The notes below the pieces were generated by a model. The model saw only the letters and a list, made by a program, of their open reading frames with translations. It was not told the origin of the DNA and ran no database searches. DNA of 64,000 nt, from the NCBI GenBank assembly GCA_017626095.1, contig JAGAJL010000026.1, forward strand, positions 1 through 64,000. The letters are read 5' to 3'. Made by a program: the position numbers and the translations under genes. Source of the DNA: Lachnospiraceae bacterium (GTDB lineage: Bacteria > Bacillota > Clostridia > Lachnospirales > Lachnospiraceae). This document shows positions 43,027 through 52,089 of this stretch, piece after piece (within the stretch, counting starts at the first letter, position 1; each line of letters begins with the position of its first letter).

Positions 43027-43902
43027 TCACATCTTTATTTCATCTGTTTCGGGATACACCATAACCTCTATAAGTTCTCCGGGATTAAAAAAACGGATGG
43101 GAATGGTATGACAACCAAGTCCTCTGCTTAGAATCATGGTAGTATCCTTTTTCGTAAACAGTCCGCCGTCATATTTTGGAAACAGTCTGAATTTTGGAGA
43201 AATCACTCCACCCAAAAACGGAATTCTGGCAATGCCACCATGCATATGTCCGGAAAGCACCAGATCCACACCGGTTTTTGCATAATTTTCAAAATACTCT
43301 GGATTATGTGCCAGCAAAATGGTAAAACAATCCTTTTCTGCTATTCCGATTTTTTGCAGGGAATAGTCAGCCGGCATTACTGGCATCTTCCATTTCCGGT
43401 AATACATCCGGTCAATTTCCAGACCATAAACCTTCACATCCTTCCGGTGCGAATCACAGCTTCCGGTATATAGACGTACAATCCCAAGATTACGAATGGT
43501 TTCTTCAAATTCAGATGACATATTTCCATATTTTTCTGTATCAATCCGCATACGGTATTCATGATTTCCACTACCATAGTAAACCGGATATTTTTCAGAC
43601 AATGCTTTTAAAAAGGCAATCGTATCATCATATTGTTTTCCGGGAAGCGCGGTAATCATATCCCCGGCAATATAAACCGCTTCCGGTTTGATTTTATCAA
43701 TTGCGTCAAGCAGTTTTTTATTTTGATATCCAAAGGCTTTATCATGCAGATCTGAAAGAACCACAAAATGATAGGGTGATTTTATCTTTGAGCTTTTTAA
43801 CTCATATCGCTTTACCACAAAATGTGTCGTATCATATAAAATATCCAGACAGACCAATGCAGCCAGACAACCAAAGGCTTTCAGCAACCATTTCCTCTTC
43901 AT
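43027..43902 (-). CDS. Membrane-anchored metallophosphoesterase (YkuE/YaeI-like)
   Basis: The 291-residue protein has an N-terminal membrane helix (residues 5-22) and a calcineurin-like phosphoesterase domain. Metal motifs are VVLSDLHDKAFG near residue 45, YIAGDMITAL near residue 80, YYGSGNHEYRMR near residue 108, LLAHNPEYF near residue 200 and LVLSGHMHGG near residue 215. The YkuE group is sometimes annotated as lipid A or UDP-diacylglucosamine-type phosphatase, but no lipid A is expected in a Gram-positive cell. The ATG at 43902 has AGAGGAA upstream. Confidence 0.9.
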   Translation of the reverse strand: MKRKWLLKAFGCLAALVCLDILYDTTHFVVKRYELKSSKIKSPYHFVVLSDLHDKAFGYQNKKLLDAIDKIKPEAVYIAGDMITALPGKQYDDTIAFLKALSEKYPVYYGSGNHEYRMRIDTEKYGNMSSEFEETIRNLGIVRLYTGSCDSHRKDVKVYGLEIDRMYYRKWKMPVMPADYSLQKIGIAEKDCFTILLAHNPEYFENYAKTGVDLVLSGHMHGGIARIPFLGGVISPKFRLFPKYDGGLFTKKDTTMILSRGLGCHTIPIRFFNPGELIEVMVYPETDEIKM

Positions 43903-43977
43903 CTTTTTTCCTCTTTTTCCTGACATTTCGGATGAATCCTACAATAATATCAGTATAGCATGTGCATTATCCCAACG

Positions 43978-45132
43978 TCAAAAATAGAATTTCAGTATCT
44001 GTTTTAAATAATCGCCATATTTTGCTTCTTTTACATACGAATTATATAAAATATTGACACTTCCTATCTTATTACCGTTTAAAAAGTAAATCATTTCTCC
44101 CGCTTTTCCATCTTTTTCAATCGGTGCGTCATGGGTATCGGAAAGGCGAAGTTCCTTTTGTACCCCGGATAAATCGTTTCCATGGACATCCAGATAAGAA
44201 AAATTATTTTCGTATCTCAAATCAACCGTCTTTTCAATTCCGCCTCTAACCTCTACCTCAGGCAAATCATCCGTCTGGTCATCGGTATATACCTGACTGA
44301 CAGAAAATCCATATTGAAACATTTTAATTGCATCCGAAAAACGCATTTTATGGTCCGGTGCTGCCATGACCACCGCTATCAGATCAATCCCATCTTTTGA
44401 TGCCGTTCCCGAATAGCAATATTTGGCACTTGATGTTGATCCCGTTTTTAATCCCGTTGAATACGGATATTGACGTAAAAGCTTATTTGTACTTGTTAAT
44501 GTAAAGGTACTGGAACCCCTCGCCGTATTATGCACAATATCTTCCATCCAGATTTTTGTATAATCATAAATCTGTGGATATTTGGTAATCAGTTCTTTGG
44601 ACATGATGGCAACATCTCTGGCACTGGTAATGTGACTATCCGAATCCGTCAATCCGCAACAATCTTCAAAATGCGTTGCGGTCATATTGAGTTCATTTGC
44701 TTTTTCATTCATCCATCCCACAAATGCTTCTTCACTCCCGGCAATATGCTCTGCCATGGCAACTGCCGCATCATTTCCGCTGGCAACGGCAATACATTTG
44801 ATCAGTGTATCCACAGTCTGCACTTCTCCCGCTTCCAAAAAGACCTGACTGCCACCCATGGACTGGGCATAAGCACTGGTTACAACCTCATCCTCCAAAT
44901 GAATTTGTCCTTTCTGCAATGCCTCAAACGTCAGTAAAAGTGTCATGATCTTTGTGATACTTGCCGGCTTCAACGGTTGATCCGCATTCTTTTCATAAAT
45001 CACTTCACCTGTTGTTGCTTCCACTAAGATGGCAGAAGGCGAATCGATCTCAAGCTCTGCCGCATTCACATTCTCTGTCCAAAAAAGAAAACACATCAAT
45101 CCACTTATCATACAGAAAATCAATCGTTTCAT
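43978..45132 (-). CDS. D-alanyl-D-alanine carboxypeptidase (DacF-like), second copy
   Basis: This 384-residue secreted enzyme has a signal peptide (LIFCMISGLMCFLFWTENVNAAE) and complete motifs: ASITKIMTLLLTF (SxxK near residue 58), ASGNDAAVAMAEH (SxN near residue 117) and GLKTGSTSSAKYC (KTG near residue 230). The C-terminal beta domain (about 275-384) is present. It resembles the enzyme at 40199-41521 in the catalytic core but lacks the repeat spacer. The ribosome site (GCGGATT) is weak. Confidence 0.93.
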   Translation of the reverse strand: MKRLIFCMISGLMCFLFWTENVNAAELEIDSPSAILVEATTGEVIYEKNADQPLKPASITKIMTLLLTFEALQKGQIHLEDEVVTSAYAQSMGGSQVFLEAGEVQTVDTLIKCIAVASGNDAAVAMAEHIAGSEEAFVGWMNEKANELNMTATHFEDCCGLTDSDSHITSARDVAIMSKELITKYPQIYDYTKIWMEDIVHNTARGSSTFTLTSTNKLLRQYPYSTGLKTGSTSSAKYCYSGTASKDGIDLIAVVMAAPDHKMRFSDAIKMFQYGFSVSQVYTDDQTDDLPEVEVRGGIEKTVDLRYENNFSYLDVHGNDLSGVQKELRLSDTHDAPIEKDGKAGEMIYFLNGNKIGSVNILYNSYVKEAKYGDYLKQILKFYF

Positions 45133-45205
45133 ATTTTCTAATCCGCATTTTATTTTGTTACTACTATCTTAATCTGCCGATAGGAAAAATATGCCCCTTT
45201 CTCAT

Positions 45206-45500
45206 TTTTTATGATTCACAACTTTGAGAACATAGCTTGGGAATATAGCAAGTCGACCTTACAAAAATTGATATCTTTGCCCGCCGGCTTTTACGAGGTT
45301 TTGTGACTTTCTTAGTGGCATGGCGAACAAAATGGAATGCCCGGTTTCAACTGTCCGAAGACGAAGTCTGAGTTTTGAAACCGGGCATTTAATAATATTT
45401 TGTGAGCATGCCGCTTAGAAAGTCTAAAAACCGAAGTATGAGGCGACAAAGATATCAATTTCTGTAAGGACGACTTGCATCCCGCAAAGGGAATCATAAA
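45206..45500. repeat. Interspersed nested-palindrome repeat, copy E (two-armed copy)
   Basis: Arms meet at a centre with CCGGTTTCAACTG on one side and TTTTGAAACCGGGCATT on the other (45351-45390). AAGTCGACCTTACAAAAATT (45250-45269) mirrors the region around 45448-45475 with two differences, and TTTTTTATGATTC at the left edge mirrors GAATCATAAAAAAG at the right edge. In this copy both arms carry AAATTGATATC/GATATCAATTT where other copies have AATATATATC/GATATATATT, so both arms changed together. It lies between the second carboxypeptidase and rpsU, just past the rpsU terminator. Confidence 0.9.
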
Positions 45501-45528
45501 AAAGACACCCGGCTTTATACCGAGTGTC
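45498..45528 (-). terminator. Terminator of rpsU
   Basis: GACACCCGG (45504-45512) and CCGAGTGTC (45520-45528) form a nine-base stem with one mismatch and a seven-base loop, followed on the minus strand by TTTTTT. It lies 12 bases past the rpsU stop. Confidence 0.92.
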
Positions 45529-45539
45529 TCTAACTTTAA

Positions 45540-45716
45540 TTAGTTATATTTGCGTTTGCGTGCGGCTTCAGATTTTTTCTTACGTTTTACGCTGGGTTTC
45601 TCATAATGCTCTCTTTTGCGGATTTCCTGCTGAATACCTGCTTTTGCACAGCTTCTTTTGAAACGACGTAAAGCGCTATCTAAAGTCTCGTTCTCTTTTA
45701 CGATTACGTTTGACAT
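45540..45716 (-). CDS. rpsU: 30S ribosomal protein S21
   Basis: This 58-residue protein is S21, a small basic component of the 30S subunit acting in translation initiation. Translation gives [19 protein letters not shown] at the start, then [20 protein letters not shown], and a Lys/Arg-rich end [15 protein letters not shown], all matching S21. AGGTG lies six bases before the ATG. It has its own promoter (45802-45829) and terminator, so it is monocistronic. The gene is easy to miss because it is short. Confidence 0.96.
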   Translation of the reverse strand: MSNVIVKENETLDSALRRFKRSCAKAGIQQEIRKREHYEKPSVKRKKKSEAARKRKYN

Positions 45717-45801
45717 AAATCACACCTGACCTCCCTTCAGTCCCTTCAAGTATCACGACTGCTGGGTAATTATTATGCATATTCGCACATGCACAATAAA
45801 G

Positions 45802-45829
45802 ATTATAACACAATTCCCGTATCCGTCAA
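45802..45829 (-). promoter_or_regulatory. Promoter of rpsU
   Basis: On the minus strand TTGACG (45824-45829) is followed after 16 bases by TATAAT (45802-45807). The leader to the ATG at 45716 is about 80 bases. Confidence 0.75.
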
Positions 45830-45917
45830 CTGTTTTTTCCGGTATAACACGAAAAAATGTAGAAAAACTTGGAAAAAATCATCGTCACATCATGACAATC
45901 ACTTACATTCCAATCCC

Positions 45918-45946
45918 TTCTCCGATTTGTATTTCCGGAAAGAGTA
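45918..45946. repeat. Small remnant of the palindromic repeat family
   Basis: CTTCTCCGATTTGTATTTCCGG resembles the outer end of copies B and D (CTTTTCGGATTTGTGTTCCCG) with a few changes. It is alone here, without a partner arm, downstream of the alaS stop. It may be decayed or coincidental. Confidence 0.4.
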
Positions 45947-45988
45947 CATGAAAATCATTGGAAACGCAAATAAAGCAAGAGATATATT

Positions 45989-48643
45989 TTATGCAATCTG
46001 TCCCTCTAACACTTCCACCGCTTTCTTTAAGGCATCCTCAATGCCTGCCGGATTTTTACCGCCGGCCTGTGCCATGTTGGGACGTCCTCCACCGCCACCG
46101 CCAACCAAAGCGGCAATGCCTTTGATTAAGTTTCCTGCATGTGCTCCCTGTTTCATGGCGCCATCTGTAGCCATAGCTACCAGATTAACTTTTCCGTCTG
46201 TATCGGATGCCAGTAAAATAACGCCTTCGCCAAGCTTTTCTTTTAACTGATCACCCAAATCACGTAAGCCGTTCATATCAACACCGCTTACCTTTGTGGC
46301 AAGTAGTTTCACGCCTTTGACTTCAGATACCTGATCCATAACATCGCCAAGGGCACTCTGTGCTGCTTTGGCTTTTAAGGATTCGTTTTCACTCTGCAAT
46401 TCCTTAATCTGGGCATGTAAGCTGTTAATCTTATTTACCAGCTCTGTGGGAGTTGTCTTAGCTGCCTTTGCCGCATCCGAAAGCTGTTTTTCAAGATACG
46501 CATAATATGCTGTAACATTGGCACCGGTTATTGCCTCAATACGACGAACGCCTGCAGCGGCAGAGCTTTCAGAAACAATCTTAAATGCCTGGATTTCACC
46601 TGTGTGGGATACATGGGTACCACCACAAAATTCCTTTGAGAAATCACCGACGGAAACAACGCGTACGCTGTCACCGTATTTTTCACCAAACAACGCCATG
46701 GCACCGGTTTTCTTTGCATCCTCAATTCCCATAACCTGCGTATCAACCGCAATATCTTCGGTAATCTTTTGATTAACAATTTCCTGAACCTTTTCAATTT
46801 CTTCTGCTGTCAGTGCCTGTCCGCAGCTAAAGTCAAATCTGGTTCTGTCGCTATCCTGATAAGAACCCTGCTGATGAACATCATCTCCCATAACTTCCTG
46901 TAACGCAGCCTGTAAAAGGTGTGTTGCGGTATGGTTACGGCATGTACTCATACGGTTCTTTACATCAACCATAAGGGTTGCTGTATCGCCGGTTTTGATA
47001 CTGCCGGATACAACATATCCAAGATGTGCAATTCTGCCTTCGGGAATTTTAATCGTATCAGTTACCTTAAATTCACCGCCTGCAGTTTTAATAATACCGA
47101 TATCTCCTTTTTGTCCACCCATGGTAGCATAGAAAGGTGTCTTTGGTGTAATCAAAGTACCGCTCTCACCCTCTGTCAGACTATCTTTCACTTTATCTTC
47201 GTCTGCCAAAGCAGCAACCGTGCTTTCTACGACTAATGTATCATAGCCGACAAACTCACTCTTGATATCAGCGGATAATTCATTAAACAAATCAGAATCG
47301 GCACTCAGTTTTGCAGAGAAATTCTGATTTTCTCTTGCTTTCTGTTTCTGCTCTTCCATGGAAACCGCAAAGCCTTCTTCATCAACGCTTAAGCCTTCTT
47401 CAGCAGCCATTTCTACGGTCAGCTCAATCGGGAAACCAAAGGTATCATACAAATAAAATGCGGATTTTCCGTCAATCGCCTTCTGTCCGGCTTTTACCTT
47501 TTCATCCAGAATCTTTTTAAATTCTTTCATACCGTTTTCAAGCGTACTTTCAAAACGAACAATTTCTTTGTCCAACTCTTTTAAGATAAATTCACGATTT
47601 TTCACAAGCAACGGGAAACTATTGTGATATACCTGATCAATATAAATCTTTGCAATCTCCAATAAGTTTTCTTTGGAAAGACCTAAGGTACGTCCATGTC
47701 TTACCGCACGACGAATAAGACGTCTTAATACATATCCTGCTCCGGCATTGGACGGCGTCAATCTGGCCTCGTCACCGATCAACATCACGCTTGTACGCAT
47801 ATGATCAGCCAAAATACGCATGGATTTGGTTAATTTCTCATCTTCATCATATTTTGTTTTGGACTGTTTTTCCACATACGCAATGACAGGAGCAAACAAA
47901 TCTGTACGATAAACATCCTTGGTACCGTTTAAGAAAGCCAGATTTCGCTCCAGTCCCCATCCGGTATCCACGTTTTTCTGTGCCAGTGGTGTCAAATGAC
48001 CATCTTTGTGCTTTTCATACTGCATAAAAACATCATTTCCAAGCTCGGTATATTTACCACAGCTACATCCGGGACCACAGTTCGGACCACAATCCGGGAC
48101 ATCGGCAATATAAAACATCTCACTGTCAGGACCGCAGGGACCATATTCCAATCCCCACCAGTTATCTTCTGCGGGAAGATAATATACATTTTCTTTTTTA
48201 AATCCGGATGCAATTCTGCACTGTGCACCTTCTTCGTCACGGGGAGCATTATCATCTCCGGCAAATACGGTTGCAGCCAGATGATCTCTGTCAAAACCGT
48301 AAACCTGAGTTAAAAGCTCATAACTCCATTTACAACGGTCTTCTTTAAAATAATCACCAAGACTCCAGCTTCCCATCATTTCAAAAAATGTCACATGGCT
48401 CTTATCACCAACCGAATCAATATCGTTGGTACGCACACATCCCTGAACATTGCAAAGTCTTGTTCCCAAAGGGTGCTTCTGACCTAACAGATAAGGCATC
48501 AGCGGCTGCATACCTGCAACATTGAACAATACACCGGTAGAACCGTCGGACACCAAAGAAACAGCTCCGACATCTACATGTCCACGTTCTTTGTAAAAAT
48601 TGAGCCAATCGGTTCTTAATTCATCTGAAGTAAACTGCTTCAT
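45989..48643 (-). CDS. alaS: Alanine--tRNA ligase
   Basis: AlaS charges tRNA-Ala and proofreads Ser and Gly. The 884 residues show an aminoacylation domain (HVTFFEMMGSWSLGDYFKED near residue 85), tRNA recognition (NAGAGYVLRRLIRRAVRHGR), an editing domain with HTATHLLQAAL near residue 575 and CGGTHVSHTGEIQAF near residue 675 as zinc ligands, and the C-Ala domain with the DHHA1 Gly-rich patch GGGGGGRPNMAQAGG near 850. An unusual Cys-rich insertion (CGPNCGPGCSCGKY) lies near residue 190. GGAGGAA precedes the ATG. No T-box leader is evident. Confidence 0.97.
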   Translation of the reverse strand: MKQFTSDELRTDWLNFYKERGHVDVGAVSLVSDGSTGVLFNVAGMQPLMPYLLGQKHPLGTRLCNVQGCVRTNDIDSVGDKSHVTFFEMMGSWSLGDYFKEDRCKWSYELLTQVYGFDRDHLAATVFAGDDNAPRDEEGAQCRIASGFKKENVYYLPAEDNWWGLEYGPCGPDSEMFYIADVPDCGPNCGPGCSCGKYTELGNDVFMQYEKHKDGHLTPLAQKNVDTGWGLERNLAFLNGTKDVYRTDLFAPVIAYVEKQSKTKYDEDEKLTKSMRILADHMRTSVMLIGDEARLTPSNAGAGYVLRRLIRRAVRHGRTLGLSKENLLEIAKIYIDQVYHNSFPLLVKNREFILKELDKEIVRFESTLENGMKEFKKILDEKVKAGQKAIDGKSAFYLYDTFGFPIELTVEMAAEEGLSVDEEGFAVSMEEQKQKARENQNFSAKLSADSDLFNELSADIKSEFVGYDTLVVESTVAALADEDKVKDSLTEGESGTLITPKTPFYATMGGQKGDIGIIKTAGGEFKVTDTIKIPEGRIAHLGYVVSGSIKTGDTATLMVDVKNRMSTCRNHTATHLLQAALQEVMGDDVHQQGSYQDSDRTRFDFSCGQALTAEEIEKVQEIVNQKITEDIAVDTQVMGIEDAKKTGAMALFGEKYGDSVRVVSVGDFSKEFCGGTHVSHTGEIQAFKIVSESSAAAGVRRIEAITGANVTAYYAYLEKQLSDAAKAAKTTPTELVNKINSLHAQIKELQSENESLKAKAAQSALGDVMDQVSEVKGVKLLATKVSGVDMNGLRDLGDQLKEKLGEGVILLASDTDGKVNLVAMATDGAMKQGAHAGNLIKGIAALVGGGGGGRPNMAQAGGKNPAGIEDALKKAVEVLEGQIA

Positions 48644-48681
48644 TTATTCTTCCTCCAAAACTTCAAAATAAGCTATCTTCT

Positions 48682-48724
48682 TGACGTGACACAAGCCACG
48701 CATAAAACGTGGCATGTGAAGTCA
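48682..48724. repeat. Hairpin between glyS and alaS
   Basis: Three short arms stack: TGAC/GTCA (48682-48685, 48721-48724), CAC/GTG and GCCACG/CGTGGC (48695-48700, 48708-48713), with an AT-rich loop. It lies in the 95-base gap between the stop of glyS and the start of alaS. No T-run follows, so it may be a processing or partial termination stem. Confidence 0.55.
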
Positions 48725-48738
48725 TTCATTTCCATTGA

Positions 48739-50139
48739 TTAAAATGTAAATTTATCTGCAAAATAAGCATCCAGATCTGCGATTGCAATTCTCTCCTGTT
48801 GCATGGTATCACGATCTCTGACCGTCACGCAACCATCGGTTTCTGAATCAAAATCGTATGTAATACAGAAAGGAGTTCCAATCTCATCCTGTCTGCGGTA
48901 TCTTTTACCAATATTTCCTCTGTCATCAAATTCGCAGTTGTATTTTTTTGACAACTGTGTAAATACAGCTTCTGCACCCTCGTTTAATTTCTTTGACAAA
49001 GGCAGTACACCGATTTTAACCGGAGCAAGAGCCGGATGGAAATGCAGAACGGTACGAATATCAGGTGCCTCTTCTGTTCCGATGTTTTCCTCATCATATG
49101 CAGCGCAAAGGAATGCTAAAACAACACGGTCTGCACCAAGTGAAGGCTCAATAACATAAGGAATATATTTTTCATTCTTTGTATCATCAAAATATGACAT
49201 ATCCTGACCGGATGTATTTTGATGCTGTGTCAGATCGTAATCCGTACGGTCTGCAATACCCCAAAGCTCACCCCAGCCGATAGACGGGAATAAATATTCA
49301 ATATCGGTTGTCCCTTTAGAATAGAAACAAAGCTCTTCGGGCGCATGATCACGAAGTCTCATTTCTTCCTCTTTGATACCAAGAGTTAATAACCAGTCAC
49401 GGCAGAAGCCTCTCCAATACTGGAACCACTCCATGTCTGTTCCGGGTTCACAGAAAAACTCTAACTCCATCTGTTCAAATTCTCTGGTACGGAAAGTAAA
49501 GTTTCCGGGAGTAATTTCATTACGGAAGGATTTACCAATCTGTCCGATACCGAACGGGATTTTTTTACGGGAAGTTCTCTGTACATTTTTGAAGTTTACA
49601 AAGATACCCTGAGCAGTCTCGGGTCTTAAATAAACGGTATTTTTTGCATCTTCGGTAACACCCTGGAATGTTTTAAACATCAGGTTGAACTGTCTGATAT
49701 CCGTAAAGTTGTGCTTGCCACAGGTTGGGCAAGGCACATTGTTGTCTTCAATAAAAGCCTTCATCTCTTCCTGGCTGTATGCATCAATGGGTTTTTCAAG
49801 AGTAATCCCGTTTTCTTCTGCATAATCCTCAATCAGTTTATCCGCACGGAAACGCTCATGACATTCTTTACAATCCATTAACGGATCCGCAAAACCTGCT
49901 AAGTGTCCGCTTGCCACCCATGTCTGGGGATTCATCAAAATAGCACAGTCTACGCCGACATTGTAGGGATTTTCCATAATAAATTTCTGCCACCATGCTT
50001 TTTTTACATTGTTTTTCAATTCAACACCAAGGTTACCGTAATCCCATGTATTTGCCAATCCACCATAGATTTCACTACCGGGATAAATAAATCCTCTGGA
50101 TTTTGCCAAAGCCGAAATTTTCTCTAATGTTTTTTCCAT
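48739..50139 (-). CDS. glyS: Glycine--tRNA ligase (dimeric alpha-2 type)
   Basis: The 466-residue protein is the eukaryote-like, single-chain class II glycyl-tRNA synthetase (annotated glyS or glyQS). Motifs are [20 protein letters not shown] near residue 15, [17 protein letters not shown] near residue 171, [18 protein letters not shown] near residue 198, [14 protein letters not shown] near residue 355, and the anticodon domain begins near residue 375. Length is normal. GGAGC precedes the ATG. It lies 95 bases upstream of alaS, so the two synthetases may be co-transcribed. Confidence 0.96.
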   Translation of the reverse strand: MEKTLEKISALAKSRGFIYPGSEIYGGLANTWDYGNLGVELKNNVKKAWWQKFIMENPYNVGVDCAILMNPQTWVASGHLAGFADPLMDCKECHERFRADKLIEDYAEENGITLEKPIDAYSQEEMKAFIEDNNVPCPTCGKHNFTDIRQFNLMFKTFQGVTEDAKNTVYLRPETAQGIFVNFKNVQRTSRKKIPFGIGQIGKSFRNEITPGNFTFRTREFEQMELEFFCEPGTDMEWFQYWRGFCRDWLLTLGIKEEEMRLRDHAPEELCFYSKGTTDIEYLFPSIGWGELWGIADRTDYDLTQHQNTSGQDMSYFDDTKNEKYIPYVIEPSLGADRVVLAFLCAAYDEENIGTEEAPDIRTVLHFHPALAPVKIGVLPLSKKLNEGAEAVFTQLSKKYNCEFDDRGNIGKRYRRQDEIGTPFCITYDFDSETDGCVTVRDRDTMQQERIAIADLDAYFADKFTF

Positions 50140-50351
50140 TGTTATGCTCCTTATCTCTTATATCATCTGTCATCTTTCATTTATTTTTTGTCATATCTCA
50201 TATATGTTTTATGCTATATCTCATATACATTTTGCATCAAATGCACATCAGACACATATCACACGCATATATAAATTTGACAAAGACTGAAAATAATGAA
50301 AATCAGACAGTGTTTATCATTTTTTATCAATACAAATACGAATCAATTTCA

Positions 50352-50945
50352 CTATTGATATACAATCACGGAATAAGTATCGGATTCTCCCACTGTTGCC
50401 AATCCGGATGACTTCAATGAAACATTGTCACTGATATATAATATATCACCCTTTACTTCCACATCCATTTCCTCTTCACAGATCACTACCATTTCTTCTG
50501 TCATCTGATCCACAGGTGCAAGTGTCTTAGCAGACTGTGCCTCGGCCGCATGTAATCCTTCTAAAACATATCCTGCCTCTCTTGCTTCCTTAACTGTTCC
50601 GACAAAAAATTCACAGTTATGAATGCTGCCATAGTCCTTTGCACTTTTATATTTGATTCTGACATTCAGTTTCGCCGAATCATCTGAAAGCTCATATTGA
50701 TCTAGAACGACCAAATCCGAAGCCCCGTTTTTTTGGTTGTATTCCTGAATTGTCTGCTCCATATTCTGTTTTAATTCTTCTGTATCGTAATATGATTTAT
50801 CAAAATCTTCCACGATATATTCGGATACTTCCTGATCTTTTCCGATATAAACCGTAGTCGTATCATAATCTTTATTAAAACTGCCACAGGCGGTAAGCAT
50901 AAACAGTAAAGCACATGTTACCATGAGCATTCTACATTTTTTCAT
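50352..50945 (-). CDS. Putative lipoprotein of unknown function
   Basis: The 197-residue protein has a lipoprotein signal peptide (MLMVTCALLFMLTACGS, Cys near residue 17) and a soluble domain without a family I recognise. It contains NLEQTIQEYN-like helices, YELSDDSAKLNVRIKYKS and a C-terminal strand SDTYSVIVYQ. It resembles small exported Lachnospiraceae lipoproteins but no function can be assigned. The ATG at 50945 has GGAGG upstream. It lies between recO and glyS; copy F of the repeat is in the gap to recO. Confidence 0.75.
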   Translation of the reverse strand: MKKCRMLMVTCALLFMLTACGSFNKDYDTTTVYIGKDQEVSEYIVEDFDKSYYDTEELKQNMEQTIQEYNQKNGASDLVVLDQYELSDDSAKLNVRIKYKSAKDYGSIHNCEFFVGTVKEAREAGYVLEGLHAAEAQSAKTLAPVDQMTEEMVVICEEEMDVEVKGDILYISDNVSLKSSGLATVGESDTYSVIVYQ

Positions 50946-51036
50946 AATCAACCTCCGCATACTGTATCATATTATAACGAACCGTTTTCATATTTTCAAC
51001 CTTGTTTTATTGCGATTGAGTCTTTTATCGGTATTT

Positions 51037-51080
51037 CCTTTTTGGATTTGTGTAATGACCGGTTTCAAAACTCAGACTTC
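51037..51080. repeat. Interspersed repeat family, copy F (short deletion derivative)
   Basis: CCTTTTTGGATTTGTG, the outer end of the family, is joined directly to TAATGACCGGTTTCAAAACT, the centre of copy D. All the arm between them is missing, so this is a deletion derivative about 44 bp long. It uses the GACCGG version of the centre, as copy D does. It lies just past the recO stop. Confidence 0.7.
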
Positions 51081-51099
51081 CATTTCCTCTATAGATGCT

Positions 51100-51762
51100 T
51101 TATTGCAAAAAGGAAATAGTGGAATTTAAAATCTCCAGACTGTGAAATACATGTCCCATATACCGCTTCCGGTATTCAACCACACACTCGGCAAGTTCCT
51201 TTAACACTTCATCCGAAACAACAAAGGTATATAAACGATCCAGACCACTTTTTACCACATAATCAATGGTATAAAGAGTATCCGGTGACAGCGATTTATT
51301 TGCCGGTATTCCGGGGAATTCCCCGTTTACCACAAGAGCTTTTATCTCAAATATGTATAAAATCAGTTCATTTTGAATGGCAGGAAGAAGTAAAGCCCGT
51401 AAGGACTGATATACAAGCATTAACATTTCTTTTTCATCGTTGTTTTCCCGGGTATAATAATCCGCAACCTCGAGAAAATACATCCCATACATGGTGCCTT
51501 CCAAATCTTCCCTGAATTCATCAAAATAATTGCTAATTTCGGCATCAACCAATGTGTAAGAACTTTTTCCCTCGTACATTTTAAAGGTTCCGAAACAAAA
51601 AGGATTTGTCCTTGCCATCAACTTGCTGTTGGGTCGTCTGGCACCTCTTGCAAACGCAGCAATCTTACCGCGCTCTTTTGTTAAAATTGTCACTCTTTTA
51701 TCATATTCGCCCATCGGAAGGTTTTGTATCACCAATCCCGTTACTTCTATATATTCCTGCAT
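51100..51762 (-). CDS. recO: DNA repair protein RecO
   Basis: RecO loads RecA onto SSB-covered DNA. The 220 residues begin with an OB-fold: VTGLVIQNLPMGEYDKRVTILT near residue 7 and IAAFARGARRPNSKLMA near residue 34, then the helical part with YGMYFLEVADYYTRENNDEK. It is at the short end of the family and has no CxxC pairs where many RecO proteins carry a zinc finger. Its start overlaps yqzL by 62 bases. Gene order yqzL-recO after era is typical of Firmicutes. Confidence 0.88.
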   Translation of the reverse strand: MQEYIEVTGLVIQNLPMGEYDKRVTILTKERGKIAAFARGARRPNSKLMARTNPFCFGTFKMYEGKSSYTLVDAEISNYFDEFREDLEGTMYGMYFLEVADYYTRENNDEKEMLMLVYQSLRALLLPAIQNELILYIFEIKALVVNGEFPGIPANKSLSPDTLYTIDYVVKSGLDRLYTFVVSDEVLKELAECVVEYRKRYMGHVFHSLEILNSTISFLQ

Positions 51763-51907
51763 CTAAAGCTGTATCTTCCTTTTGCATCTGATAAATTCCA
51801 TGCCGTTCCATAACCTGTTTCAGGCTCTCATCCGATTGGGCACGATAATCCAGGTAATCTTTGATACTTCCTGTTACACAAAAATGCTGCCAGTAATTTT
51901 CTTTCAT
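51701..51907 (-). CDS. yqzL: YqzL-like small protein
   Basis: This 68-residue protein lies between era and recO, where Firmicutes carry yqzL. Its front half KENYWQHFCVTGSIKDYLDYRA follows the YqzL pattern of an aromatic residue, F, TGS and a YL pair. A strong ribosome site (GGGAGG) precedes the ATG. The last 62 bases overlap the start of recO in another frame, coupling the two. The function is unknown; yqzL proteins are short and conserved. The C-terminal 45 residues are longer than the usual family member. Confidence 0.8.
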   Translation of the reverse strand: MKENYWQHFCVTGSIKDYLDYRAQSDESLKQVMERHGIYQMQKEDTALDAGIYRSNGIGDTKPSDGRI

Positions 51908-52089
51908 AAAAGTATCCTCCCTTTGTATGCATCTTAACCGATATCAAAAAATATCGTTGCAAATATTAGGTTCTTCTTTTGTGAAATTTCTATGCAGCAT
52001 TTTGAAAAAATGAAACGGTAATTTTTACATATTATCATTTGCTCCCTTTTCCAATTGTGTGACCATGAAATTTGTAGAAAGGGAAGCTG

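Noticed and set aside
45717-45988. A gene in the rpsU-alaS gap
   Set aside because: The one ORF there is partly antisense to alaS. Only the rpsU promoter and a possible repeat remnant were supported.
48644-48738. A T-box riboswitch before alaS
   Set aside because: The gap is under 100 bases and lacks the T-box sequence; only a simple hairpin is there. The region before glyS also lacks it.
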